DNA from: Artemia franciscana
Taxonomy: Eukaryota; Arthropoda; Branchiopoda; Anostraca; Artemiidae
Length of the DNA: 64,000 bases
Reading direction: 5' to 3'
NCBI RefSeq assembly: GCF_032884065.1
Contig: NC_088866.1
Span: 62,975,848 to 63,039,847, forward strand
The notes under the pieces are model-generated. The model had not been told where the DNA came from and did no database searches. It saw only the letters and a program-made list of their open reading frames with translations. The position numbers and the translations under genes are program-made. Positions 27,656 through 41,809 of the stretch are shown piece after piece (the first letter of the stretch is position 1; each line of letters opens with the position of its first letter).

Positions 27656-28145
27656 CTGCGTAGAGTATTGTCCTATTCATCATTTTTTTAATTGCGACCT
27701 CACTCACCCCCCTGAAGGAGGAAACCAATGTGTATCTATACAGTGAAACAAAATATACTAGAGGATGTTCTTCACTGTGTATTTGAAATATTCAGTCATT
27801 TAAGTCATAAATTATAACAAAAGTTATATCTTTTTTCTGTATTTTCAGTATCAGTTACTAAATGTGCGGTAAGACGTATTTTCAAAGAATTAAAAAAATT
27901 AGAAAAAACAGGCAATCTAATAAATAAGTCATTGTAAAGGTTTTGAAACTTTTAGGTTTTGAAAAGGAGGGCAGCCCAAAAACAACCCCTGTGTATATGC
28001 TTATTAATTGTTTGTTTAATATATGAGTAATTCTCAATTATTAGAAGTTCCATATAAGCTTTTTGCAAATGGATCGTCAGCAGACTAATATTTATGTCGA
28101 ATGGAAAAACTTTTGCAAAAAGAGCTATGCCCTGTGATCCAGCAA
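27656..28145 (+). repeat. Low-copy segment S2 (copy 1) with exon-like sequence
   Basis: Non-Helitron sequence repeated at 45226-45715 with a few differences, including an extra ATTTTACAG near 45381. It contains one exon-like block (27849-27933). Otherwise I see no ORF or terminal repeat. Confidence 0.6.
27849..27933 (+). pseudogene. Captured exon-like segment (85 nt)
   Basis: It is preceded by a pyrimidine-rich acceptor (TTTTTTCTGTATTTTCAG) and followed by GTAAAG, a good donor. The open frame inside reads SVTKCAVRRIFKELKKLEKT then GNLIN, resembling a helix-turn-helix type segment. The duplicate at 45416-45500 keeps both splice signals and the frame, with R to S and L to F changes. It is probably a host gene exon carried with flanking intron by a Helitron. 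The parent gene is not recognised. Confidence 0.45.
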
Positions 28146-28162
28146 TCTATATATATAAAAAT
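28146..28162 (+). mobile_element. Helitron 5' end scar
   Basis: A|TCTATATATATAAAAATA is the first ~18 bases of a plus-strand Helitron, cut where the minus-strand element begins (CTAACTGTTGG). The same scar is at about 45713-45730. Confidence 0.6.
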
Positions 28163-29050
28163 ACTAACTGTTGGGGTGGCGCTTCGCGCCACCCCAACAC
28201 CTAATTGGTGGGGCGCTTCGCGCCCCCCCCAAGCCCCCCCTGCGCGCTTAAGTCGTTACGCGCCATATTAGTTAAGCGCCATTGTAGTTGTGTCCCTGTG
28301 TCCCACCTGCGAATAGAGATACATATAAATATATGTTTTTAACTACGTTAAACATGCGAACATACAACATTCTTCGCTGTCCCATTGTCTGTGCAAATAA
28401 ATAGATTGTCAGGTTTACTGACTCTTGAACATGCAACATATAATTGTCCATGGGAAAAACTATCCGTATTCAGATCTATACCTCATTATTCTAATGATGT
28501 GTCCCTGTGTTCCGGTCGTCATTTATATTCCCTGTGTCCCGGTCGTCATTTGTGTCCCGTTGTCCAAGTTTGTAATTTCTCTTTGAGTGTCCCGGTCGTC
28601 ATTTATATTCCCTGTGTCCCGGTGTCCCGGTCGTCATTCGTGTCCCGGTGTCCCAGTCTGTAATTTCTATTCGAACAATTCCTGTGTCCCGATCGTCATT
28701 TATATATCCTGCCTGTGCCACCGCCGTCCCCGTTGTAGTTGTGTCCCTGTGTCCCGGTCGTCATTTATATTTCCTGTGTCCCGGTCGTGATTTGTGTTCG
28801 GGTGTCCCAGTCTGTAATTTCTCTTTGAGGTTTCCGGTCGTCATTTATATTCCCTGTGTTCCGGTCGTCATTTGTGTCCCGGTGTCCCGGTTTGTAATTT
28901 CATCAGTTGACAAACATGACGTCAGTCGACAAACAACCATGACGCATACAGCTCAATCCTTAAAATGACGTCAGTCGACAAACATGACGCCAGTTGACAA
29001 ACAAACATGACGTCACTCGACACACACACACACACACAGACAACTTCTAT
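28163..29050 (-). mobile_element. Non-autonomous Helitron (~0.9 kb)
   Basis: The 3' end is the double hairpin with a mutated terminal CTAG (TTAG on minus) at about 28163. The GACCGGGACAC minisatellite runs 28500-28890 and several TGACGTCA sites are at 28917-29015. The 5' end near 29050 lacks the usual TCTATATATATAAAAAT. It is head-to-head with 29061-31355. Confidence 0.75.
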
Positions 29051-29104
29051 CTATCTTCTATCTATATATATAAAAATAAGTTGTCTGTCTGTGGATGTGT
29101 GGAT

Positions 29105-29120
29105 CAGGTGACGTCACCTG
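29105..29120. promoter_or_regulatory. 16-bp palindrome with CRE core (reference copy)
   Basis: CAGGTGACGTCACCTG is a CRE (TGACGTCA) inside a perfect palindrome whose arms are E-box-like CAGGTG/CACCTG. It recurs exactly at 31504, 33092, 33922, 39293, 41533, 59518, 60070 and 63957, always in the A-rich class of Helitron and always ~45-60 bp from the 5' end. A second CRE follows about 20 bp downstream. Confidence 0.7.
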
Positions 29121-30760
29121 AAAAAACTGGATCAGGTGACGTCAAAACTGAAAAAACTAAAAAAAGGCAAAAACTACAAAAAAAAACTAAAAACTAATAA
29201 AAAAAATGAAAAAGCTAAAAAACTAAAAAAACTAAAAAAAGGCAAAAACTACAAAAAAAACTAAAAACTAATAAAAAAGCTAAAAAACTAAAAAACTAAA
29301 AAAAGGCAAAAACTACAAAAAAAACTAAAAACTAATAAAAAAAATAAAAAAACTAAAAAACTAAAAAAACTAAAAAAACTAAAAAAAGGTAAAAAACTAA
29401 AAAAACTAAAAAAAAACTAAAAAAAAGGAAAAAACTGAAAAATAAGCTAAAACAAAGGTAAAAAACAATAAAAAACTAAAAAAAAAAACTGAAAAAACTA
29501 AAAAAAGGCAAAAACTACAAAAAAAACTAAAAACTAATAAAAAAAGTAAAAAAGCTAAAAAACTAAAAAAACTAAAAAAAGGTAAAAAACTAAAAAAAAT
29601 AAAAAATAAAAAAAAACTAAAAAAAAGGAAAAAACTGAAAAATAAGCTAAAATAAAGGTAAAAACCAATAAAAAACTAAAAAGAAAAAAAGGAAAAAACT
29701 AAAAAAAATTTTCATCTAAAAAACTAAAAAAAACTAAAAAAGGTAAAAACTAAAAGAACTAAAAAAGAATAAAATAAATGACGACACTCAAAGAGAAAGC
29801 GACCAGGACAAAAGGAATGTTCGATTAGCAATCAACAAAGCACCGGGACACAGGGAGTATAAATGACGACCAGGACATAAGTAAAAAAAAAAACTAACAA
29901 AACTAAAAAGAAGGTAAAAACTACAAAAAAACTAAAAAGAAAAAAACTAAAAAAAGGCAAAAACTAAAAAAAACTAAAAACTAATAAAAAAGCTAAAAAA
30001 CTAAAAAAACTAAAAAAAGGCAAAAACTACAAATAAAACTAAAAACTAATAAAAAAAATAAAAAAGCTAAAAAACTAAAAAAAACTAAAAAAACTAAAAA
30101 AAGGTAAAAAACTAAAAAAACTAAAAACTAAAAAAAACTAAAAAAAAGGAAAACACTGAAAAATAAGCTAAAATAAAGGTAAAAACCAATAAAAAACTAA
30201 TAAAAAACTGAAAAAACTAAAAAAAGGCAAAAACTACAAAAAAAAACTAAAAACTAATAAAAAAGTAAAAAAGCTAAAAAACTAAAAAAACTAAAAAAAC
30301 TAAAAAAAGGTAAAAAACTAAAAAAATAAAAAATAAAAAAAAACTAAAAATAAGGAAAAAACTGAAAAATAAGCTAAAATAAAGGTAAAAACCAATAAAA
30401 AACTAAAAAGAAAAAATGGAAAAAACTAAAAAAAATTTTCATCTAAAAAACTAAAAAAAACTAAAAAAGGTAAAAACTAAAAGAACTAAAAAAGAAAAAA
30501 ATAAATGACGACACTCAAAGAGAAAGCGACCAGGACAAAAGGAATGTTCGATTAGCAATCAACAAAGCACCGGGACACAGGGAGTATAAATGACGACCAG
30601 GACATAAGTAAAAAAAAAAACTAACAAAACTAAAAAGAAGGTAAAAACTACAAAAAAACTAAAAAGAAAAAAAAACTAAAAACTAATAAAAAAACTAAAA
30701 AATCTAAAAATCTAAATAAACTAAAAAAGAAAAAAAAAGGAAAAAAATAAAGGAGAAAAA
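29121..30760 (+). repeat. A-rich array
   Basis: Units such as ACTAAAAAAACTAAAAAAAG, GCAAAAACTAC and AACTAATAAAAAAA repeat for 1.6 kb. The sense strand contains many AATAAA hexamers. The antisense strand contains many T-run-AG stretches. Confidence 0.92.
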
Positions 30761-31126
30761 CAAAACTAAAAAACGAATGTATATACAGACCGGGACACCG
30801 GGATACAAATGACGACCGGGACACAGGGAATATAAATGACGACCGGGACACAGGGACACAACTACAACGGGGACACCGGGGGAAACAGGGGGATATAAAT
30901 GACGACCGGGACACCGGGACAGGGAATGGTCGATTAGCAATGACCATCAACAAAGCTCAAGGGCAATCATTAGAATCATGAGGTATAGATCTGAATACAG
31001 ATTTTTTTCCCATGGACCATTATATGTTGCATGTTCAAGAGTCGGTAAACCTGACAATCTATTTATATGCAAAGACAATGGGACAGCAAAGAATGTTGTA
31101 TATTCGCAAGTTTTACGTAGTTAAAA

Positions 31127-31202
<76 letters not shown>

Positions 31203-31354
31203 ATATTCAAAGGTGGGACATAGGGACACAACTACAATGGCGCGTAACTATTATGGCGCGTAACGACTTACGCGCGCGGGGGGGCTTGGGGGGGGCGCGA
31301 AGCGCCCCCACCAACTAGGTGTTGGGGTGGCGCGAAGCGCCACCCCAACATCTA

Positions 31355-31459
<105 letters not shown>

Positions 31460-34400
31460 TCTATATATATAAAAATAAGTTGTCTGTCTGTCTGTGGATG
31501 GATCAGGTGACGTCACCTGAAAAAACTGGATCAGGTGACGTCAAAACTGAAAAAACTAAAAAAAGGCAAAAACTACAAAAAAACTAAAAACTAATAAAAA
31601 AAATATAAAAGCTAAAAAACTAAAAAAACTAAAAAAAGGCAAAAACTACAAAAAAAACTAAAAACTAATAAAAAAGCTAAAAAACTAAAAAAACTAAAAA
31701 AAGGCAAAAACTACAAAAAAAAACTAAAAACTAAAAAAAAAAATAAAAAAGCTAAAAAACTAAAAAAACTAAAAAAAGGTAAAAAACTAAAAAAACTAAA
31801 AACTAAAAAAAACTAAAAAAAAGGAAAAAACTGAAAAATAAGCTAAAATAAAGGTAAAAACCAATAAAAAACTAAAAAAAAACTGAAAAAAACTAAAAAA
31901 AGGCAAAAACTACAAAAAAAACTAAAAACTAATAAAAAAAGTAAAAAAGCTAAAAAACTAAAAAAACTGAAAAAACTAAAAAAAGGTAAAAAACTAAAAT
32001 AAATAAAAAATAAAAAAAAAATAAAAAAAGGAAAAAACTGAAAAATAAGCTAAAATAAAGGTAAAAACCAATAAAAAACTAAAAAGAAAAAAAGGAAAAA
32101 ACTAAAAAAAATTTCATCTAAAAAACTAAAAAAACTAAAAAGGTAAAAACTAAAAGAACTAAAAAAGAAAAAAATAAATGACGACACTCAAAGAGAAAGC
32201 GACCAGGACAAAAGGAATATTCGATTAGCAATCAACAAAGCACCGGGACACAGGGAGTATAAATGACGACCAGGACATAAGTAAAAAAAACAACTAACAA
32301 AACTAAAAAGAAGGTAAAAACTACAAAAAAACTAAAAAGAAAAAAACTAAAAAAAGGCAAAAACTACAAAAAAAACTAAAAACTAATAAAAAAGCTATAA
32401 AACTAAAAAAACTAAAAAAAGGCAAAAACTACAAAAAAAAACTAAAAACTAATAAAAAAAATAAAAAAGCTAAAAAACTAAAAAAACAAAAAAAACTAAA
32501 AAAAGGTAAAAAACTAAAAAAACTAAAAACTAAAAAAAAACTAAAAAAAGGAAAAAACTGAAAAATAAGCTAAAATAAAGGTAAAAACCAATAAAAAACT
32601 AAAAAAAACTGAAAAAACTAAAAAAAGGCAAAAACTACAAAAAAAACTAAAAACTAATAAAAAAAGTAAAAAAGCTAAAAAACTAAAAAAAATAAAAAAA
32701 CTAAAAAAAGGTAAAAAACTAAAAAAATAAAAAATAAAAAAAAACTAAAAAAAAGGAAAAAACTGAAAAATAAGCTAAAATAAAGGTAAAAACCAATAAA
32801 AAACTAAAAAGAAAAAAAGGAAAAACTAAAAAAAAATTTTCATCTAAATAACTAAAAAAAACTAAAAAAGGTAAAAACTAAAAGAACGAAAAAAGAAAAA
32901 AATAAATGACGACACTCAAAGAGAAAGCGACCAGGACAAAAGGAATGTTCGATTAGCAATCAACAAAGCACCGGGACACAGGGAGTATAAATGACGACCA
33001 GGACATAAGTAAAAAAAAAACTAACAAAACTAAAAAGAAGGTAATCTTCTATATATATAAAAATAAGTTGTCTGTATGTCTGTGGATGGATCAGGTGACG
33101 TCACCTGAAAAAACTGGATCAGGTGACGTCAAAACTGAAAAAACTAAAAAAAGGCAAAAACTACAAAAAAACTAAAAACTAATAAAAAAAATAAAAAAGC
33201 TAAAAGACTAAAAAAACTAAAAAAAGGCAAAAACTACAAAAAAAAACTAAAAACTAATAAAAAAGCTAAAAAACTAAAAAAACTAAAAAAAGGCAAAAAC
33301 TACAAAAAAAACTAAAAACTAATAAAAAAAATAAAAAAGCTAAAAAACTAAAAAAACTAAAAAAACTAAAAACTAAAAAAAACTAAAAAAAAGGAAAAAA
33401 CTGAAAAATAAGCTAATATAAAGGTAAAAACCAATAAAAAACTAAAAAAAAACTGAAAAAACTAAAAAAAGGCAAAAACTACAAAAAAAACTAAAAACTA
33501 ATAAAAAAAGTAAAAAAGCTAAAAAACTAAAAAAACTAAAAAAACTAAAAAAAGGTAAAAAACTAAAAAAAATAAAAAATAAAAAAAAACTAAAAAAAGG
33601 AAAAAACTGAAAAATAAGCTAAAATAAAGGTAAAAACCAATAAAAAACTAAAAAGAAAAAAAGGAAAAAACTAAAAAAAATTATCATCTAAAAAACTAAA
33701 AAAAACTAAAAAAGGTAAAAACTAAAAGAACTAAAAAAGAAAAAAATAAATGACGACACTCAAAGAGAAAGCGACCAGGACAAAAGGAATGTTCGATTAG
33801 CAATCAACAAAGCAACGGGACACAGGGAGTATAAATGACGACCAGGACATAAGTAAAAAAAAAAAACTATCTCTAGGCTATATATAAAAATAAGTTGTCT
33901 GTGGATCTGTGGATCGTGGATCAGGTGACGTCACCTGAAAAAACTGGATCAGGTGACGTCAAAACTGAAAAAACTAAAAAAAGGCAAAAACTACAAAAAA
34001 ACTAAAAACTAATAAAAAAAATAAAAAAGCTAAAAAACTAAAAAAACTAAAAAAGGCAAAAACTACAAAAAAAACTAAAAACTAATAAAAAAGCTAAAAA
34101 ACTAAAAAAACTAAAAAAAAGGCAAAAACTACAAAAAAACTAAAAACTAATAAAAAAAATAAAAAAGCTAAAAAACTAAAAAAACTAAAAAAACTAAAAA
34201 AAGGTAAAAAACTAAAAAAACTAAAAACTAAAAAAAAACTAAAAAAAAGGAAAAAACTGAAAAATAAGCTAAAATAAAGGTAAAAACCAATAAAAAACTA
34301 AAAAAAAAACTGAAAAAACTAAAAAAAGGCAAAAACTACAAAAAAACTAAAAACTAATAAAAAAAGTAAAAAAGCTAAAAAACTAAAAAAAACTAAAGAA

Positions 34401-35516
34401 ACTAAAAAAACTAAAAAAAAGGTAAAAAACTAAAAAAAATAAAAAATAAAAAAAAACTAAAAAAAAAGGAAAAAACTAAAAAAAAAAGGAAAAAACTGAA
34501 AAATAAGCTAACATAAAGGTAAAAACCAATAAAAAACTAAAAAGAAAAAAAGGAAAAAACTAAAAAAAATTTTCATTTAAAAAACTAAAAAAACTAAAAA
34601 AGGTAAAAACTAAAAGAACTAAAAAAGAAAAAAATAAATGACGACACTCAAAGAGAAAGCGACCAGGACAAAAGGAATGTTCGATTAGCAATCAACAAAG
34701 CACCGGGACACAGGGAGTATAAATGACGACCAGGACATAAGTAAAAAAAAAAATTAACAAAACTAAAAAGAAGGTAAAAACTACAAAAAAACTAAAAAGA
34801 AAAAAACTAAAAACTAATAAAAAAACTAAAAAATCTAAAAATCTAAATAAACTAAAAAAGAAAAAAAAGGAAAAAAATAAAGGAGAAAAACAAAACTAAA
34901 AAACGAATGTATATACAGACCGGTACACCGGGATACAAATGACGACCGGGACACAGGGAATATAAATGACGACCGGGACACAGGGACACAACTACAACGG
35001 GGACACCGGGGGAAACAGGGGGATATAAATGACGACCGGGACAAAAAAACTAAAAAGAAAAAAAAACTAAAAACTAATAAAAAAACTAAAAAATCTAAAA
35101 ATCTAAATGAGCTAAAAAAGAAAAAAAAGGAAAAAAATAAAGGAGAAAAACAAAACTAAAAAACGAATGTATATACAGACCGGGACACCGGGATACAAAT
35201 GACGACCGGGACACAGGGAATATAAATGACGACCGGGACACAGGGACACAACTACAACGGGGACACCGGGGGAAACAGGGGGATGTAAATGACGACCGGG
35301 ACACCGGGACAGGGAATGGTCGATTAGCAATCACCATCAACAAAGCTCAAGGGCAATCATTAGAATCATGAGGTATAGATCTGAATACAGATTGTTTTCC
35401 CATGGACCATTATATGTTGCATGTTCAAGAGTCGGTAAACCTGACAATCTATTTATATGCAAAGACAATGGGACAGCAAAGAATGTTGTATATTCGCAAG
35501 TTTTACGTAGTTAAAA

Positions 35517-35552
<36 letters not shown>

Positions 35553-35705
35553 ATATTCACAGGTGGGACATAGGGACACAACTACAATGGCGCGTAACTA
35601 TTATGGCGCGTAACGACTTACGCGCGCGGGGGGGCTTGGGGGTGGCGCGAAGCGCCCCCACCAACTAGGTGTTGGGGTGGCACGAAGCGCCACCCCAACA
35701 GCTAG
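31460..35705 (+). mobile_element. Composite Helitron: three 5' ends, one 3' end (~4.2 kb)
   Basis: Helitron 5' ends with CRE palindromes lie at 31460, 33045 (A|TCTTCTATATATATAAA) and about 33870, each followed by A-rich arrays and the GACACTCAAAGAGAAAGCGA marker (about 32187, 32911, 33757, 34645). Only one downstream minisatellite/helicase-tail/(TA)/double-hairpin end is present, with CTAG at 35702-35705. The block 34790-35040 is repeated at 35045-35300. Either later elements lost their 3' ends or 5' halves were amplified in tandem. Confidence 0.78.
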
Positions 35706-35875
35706 TATATATATAAAAACAAGTTGTCTGTGTGTGTGTGTGTGTGTGTGTCGAGTGACGTCATGTTTGTGTGTTGACTGACGTCATGAATTTAGTTGTC
35801 GTCATGTTTGTTATGACGATGACATCATTAAAGGTATTTAAGATATTCGTTCACGGAAAAATGTTAAATTGTAAA

Positions 35876-36222
35876 ATGACTGAAGAACCTACAATGGCAA
35901 CAGCCGAGGAAGCTGCTCAGAGAGTCTATGCCAAAAAACTTGCTGCTGATAGAGAAAGTAAGAAAAGAAAGCGTGCCGAGGAAACAAGAACAACAAGAAA
36001 ACAGGCTTGCGGCTGATAGAGAAAGTAAGAAAAGAAAGCGCGCCGAGGAATCACAAGAACAGCAGGAAAAACGGCTTGCGGCTAAAGAACGCAAAACCGC
36101 GCAGTTAGATGAAAATCCACCTGGACAGCGAGAGTCTCAAAACATGTCAAAATTAAAAATGATAGCGATGATGATTGGGTTCTGGATTTTGATTTGGATA
36201 AGGTCATCAATGCCTACCAGAT
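35876..36222 (+). pseudogene. Helitron N-terminal basic coil protein, frameshifted
   Basis: It starts MTEEPTMATAEEAAQRVYAK at 35876. A small deletion near 35985 (KRAEETRTTRKQ) breaks the frame, which resumes in another phase as RLAADRESKKRKRAEESQEQ. A second shift near 36140 misreads the acidic tail, whose codons are still recognisable at DNA level to about 36222. It is homologous to 3031-3312. Confidence 0.7.
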
Positions 36223-36803
36223 TTATGTTAAAAAAACGAAGATTCTGTGATATGTACTTCATAGTGACGCTGAAAAACAAAGAAGAAAAAGAAAAATGAA
36301 AAAAGAAAAATGGTAAAAACTAAAAAAAACTAAAAAGAAAAAACACTCAAAGAGAAATTACAGACCGGGACACAAATGACGACCGAGACAGTGAGAATAT
36401 AAATGACAACCGGGAACCTCAAAGAGAAATTACAGACTGAGACACCCTGGCACAAATCACGACCGGGACACAGGGAATATAAATGACGGCCGGGACACAG
36501 GGACACAACTACAACGGGGACGCCGGGGGCACAGGCGGGATATATAAATGACTCAAAGAGCAATTACAGACCGGGACACAAATGACGACCGAGACAGAGG
36601 GAATATAAATGACGACCGGGAACCTCAAAGATAAATTACAGACTGGGACACCCGGACACAAATCACGACCGGGACACAGGGAATAAAAATGACGACCGGG
36701 ACACAGGGATTGTTCGAATAGAAATTACAGACATTTATATGCATAGACAATGGGACAGCGAAGAATATTGCATATTCGCATGTTTTACGTAGTTAAAAAC
36801 ATA

Positions 36804-36948
<145 letters not shown>

Positions 36949-37097
36949 ATTCACAGGTGGGACACAGGGACACAACTACAATGGCGCGTAACTAATATGG
37001 CGCGTAACGACTTAAGCAGGTGGGGGGGGGCTTGGGGGGTGCGAAGCGCCCCACCACTAGGTGCTAGGGTGGCGCGAAGTGCCACCCCAACAACTAG

Positions 37098-37219
37098 GTA
37101 TAAAAACCCATTTCGACTTGGCACTTTTCATCATCCATTGTCAAAATTAACAGAATTTTAAACCTTAAATCCCATGTTTAATTCGATTTTTTAACCTTGC
37201 AGATTTGTTTTTAACTTTT
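37098..37219. repeat. R1 repeat, left-end fragment
   Basis: GTATAAAAACCCATTTCGACTTGGCAC… matches the start of R1 copies A and B but lacks ~75 bp after GGCAC. It stops at the assembly gap. Confidence 0.7.
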
Positions 37220-37319
37220 NNNNNNNNNNNNNNNNNNNNNNNNNNNNNNNNNNNNNNNNNNNNNNNNNNNNNNNNNNNNNNNNNNNNNNNNNNNNNNNNN
37301 NNNNNNNNNNNNNNNNNNN
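37220..37319. other. Assembly gap (100 N)
   Basis: Exactly 100 N, a conventional placeholder for a gap of unknown length. The order and orientation of flanks, and the rest of the R1 copy, are therefore uncertain. Confidence 0.99.
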
Positions 37320-39372
<2,053 letters not shown>

Positions 39373-39461
<89 letters not shown>

Positions 39462-40060
39462 TTTTAACTACGTAAAACTTGCGAATATACAACATTCTTT
39501 GCTGTCCCATTGTCTTTGCATATAAATAGATTGTCAGGTTTACCGACTCTTGAACATGCAACATATAATGGTCCATGGGAAAACAATCTGTATTCAGATC
39601 TATACCTCATGATTCTAATGATTGCCCTTGAGCTTTGTTGATGGTGATTGCTAATCGACCATTCCCTGTCCCGGTGTCCCGGTCGTCATTTATATCCCCC
39701 TGTTTCCCCCGGTGTCCCCGTTGTAGTTGTGTCCCTGTGTCCCGGTCGTCATTTATATTCCCTGTGTCCCGGTCGTCATTTGTATCCCGGTGTCCCGGTC
39801 TGTATATACATTCGTTTTTTAGTTTTGTTTTTCTCCTTTATTTTTTTCCTTTTTTTTTCTTTTTTAGTTTATTTAGATTTTTAGATTTTTTAGTTTTTTT
39901 ATTAGTTTTTAGTTTTTTTTTTCTTTTTTTTTGTAGTTTTTACCTTCTTTTTAGTTTTGTTAGTTTTTTTTTTTACTTATGTCCTGGTCGTCATTTATAC
40001 TCCCTGTGTCCCGGTGCTTTGTTGATTGCTAATCGAACATTCCTTTTGTCCTGGTCGCTT
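39373..40060 (-). mobile_element. Helitron 3'-side fragment in minus orientation
   Basis: A (TA) tract (39373-39458), helicase-tail region with motif VI remnant (about 39625-39655), minisatellite (39660-39805), T-rich stretch and the TGTCCTGGTCGTCATTTATA marker. It ends abruptly at GGTCGCTTTC|GAAGCGCCACC, inside the hairpin of the next copy. Confidence 0.7.
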
Positions 40061-41609
40061 TCGAAGCGCCACCCCAACACCTAGTTGGTGGGGGCGCTTC
40101 GCGCCCCCCCCCAAGCCCCCCCGCGCGCGTAAGTCGTTACGCCCCATAATAGTTACGCGCCATTGTAGTTGTGTCCCTATGTCCCACCTGTGAATATAGA
40201 TATATATATATATATATGGTTTTAACTACGTAAAACTTGCGAATATACAACATTCTTTGCTGTCCCATTGTCTTTGCATATAAATAGATTGTCAGGTTAT
40301 CCCCCTGTTTCCCCCGGTGTCCCCGTTGTAGTTGTGTCCCTGTGTCCCGGTCGTCATTTATATTCCCTGTGTCCCGGGTCCCGGTCATCATTTGTATCCC
40401 GGTGTCCCGGTCTGTATATACATTCGTTTTTTAGTTTTGTTTTTCTCCTTTATTTTTTTCCTTTTTTTTTCTTTTTTAGCTTATTTAGATTTTTAGATTT
40501 TTTAGTTTTTTTTATTAGTTTTTAGTTTTTATTTCTTTTTAGTTTTTTTGTCCCGGTCGTCATTTATATCCCCCTGTTTCCCCCGGTGTCCCCGTTGTAG
40601 TTGTGTCCCTGTGTCCCGGTCGTTATTTATATTCCCTGTGTCCCGGTCGTCATTTGTATCCCGGTGTACCGGTCTGTATATACATTCGTTTTTTAGTTTT
40701 GTTTTTCTCCTTTATTTTTTTCCTTTTTTTTTCTTTTTTAGTTTATTTAGATTTTTAGATTTTTTAGTTTTTTTATTAGTTTTTAGTTTTTTTTTCTTTT
40801 TAGTTTTTTTGTAGTTTTTACCTTCTTTTTAGTTTTGTTAATTTTTTTTTTTACTTGTGTCCTGGTCGTCATTTATACTCCCTGTGTCCCGGTGCTTTGT
40901 TGATTGCTAATCGAACATTCCTTTTGTCCTGGTCGCTTTCTCTTTGAGTGTCGTCATTTATTTTTTTCTTTTTTAGTTCTTTTAGTTTTTACCTTTTTTA
41001 GTTTTTTTTTAGTTTTTAGTTTTTTTAGTTTTTTACCTTTTTTTAGTTTTTTTAGTTTTTTAGCTTTTTTATTTTTTTTATTAGTTTTTAGTTTTTTTGT
41101 AGTTTTTGCCTTTTTTTTTAGTTTTTTGTCCTGGTCGCTTTCTCTTTGAGTGTCGTCATTTATTAGTTTTTTTCTTTTTTTTTTTAGTTTTTTATTGGTT
41201 TTTACCTTTATTTTAGCTTATTTTTCAGTTTTTTCCTTTTTTTTTAGTTTTTTTTATTTTTTATTTTTTTTAGTTTTTTACCTTTTTTTAGTTTTTTTAG
41301 TTTTTTTAGTTTTTTAGCTTTTTTACTTTTTTTATTAGTTTTTAGTTTTTTTTTGTAGTTTTTGCCTTTTTTTAGTTTTTTCAGTTTTTTTTTTAGTTTT
41401 TTATTGGTTTTTACCTTTATAGTTTTTTTAGTTTTTTAGCTTTTTTATTTTTTTTATTAGTTTTTAGTTTTTTTTGTAGTTTTTGCCTTTTTTTAGTTTT
41501 TTCAGTTTTGACGTCACCTAATCCAGTTTTTTCAGGTGACGTCACCTGACACATCCATCCACACATCCATCCATCCATCCATCCACAGACAACTTATTTT
41601 TATATATAT

Positions 41610-41612
<3 letters not shown>
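40061..41612 (-). mobile_element. Non-autonomous A-rich Helitron, near-identical copy of 37803-39372
   Basis: It matches 37816-39310 at a 2240-bp offset over about 1.5 kb with very few differences, so the duplication is recent. Half of the outer hairpin and the terminal CTAG are missing at 40061. The 5' end is at 41612, and the CRE palindrome at 41533-41548. Confidence 0.85.
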
Positions 41613-41665
<53 letters not shown>

Positions 41666-41807
41666 ATATTCACAGGTGGGACATAGGGACACAACTAAAA
41701 TGGCGCGTAACTAATATGGCGCGTAACGACTTACGCGCGCGGGGGGGCGCGAAGCGCCCCCACCAACTAGGTGTTGGGGTGGCGCGAAGCGCCACCCCAA
41801 CAGCTAG
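41613..41807 (+). mobile_element. Helitron 3' end, right half of a split element
   Basis: A TA tract, then CTATATTCACAGGTGGGAC, shortened subterminal region, inner hairpin/CTAGG, outer hairpin and CTAG|T at 41804-41807. It probably continues 37320-37802 across the inserted minus-strand elements. Confidence 0.75.
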
Positions 41808-41809
41808 TA

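Noticed and set aside
29121..30760. TTTTTAG/CTAAAAA arrays as telomeric repeats
   Set aside because: Unit length and sequence are irregular (A5-A9, GGT, GC insertions), they lie inside Helitron ends, and they do not match TTAGG or TTAGGG.
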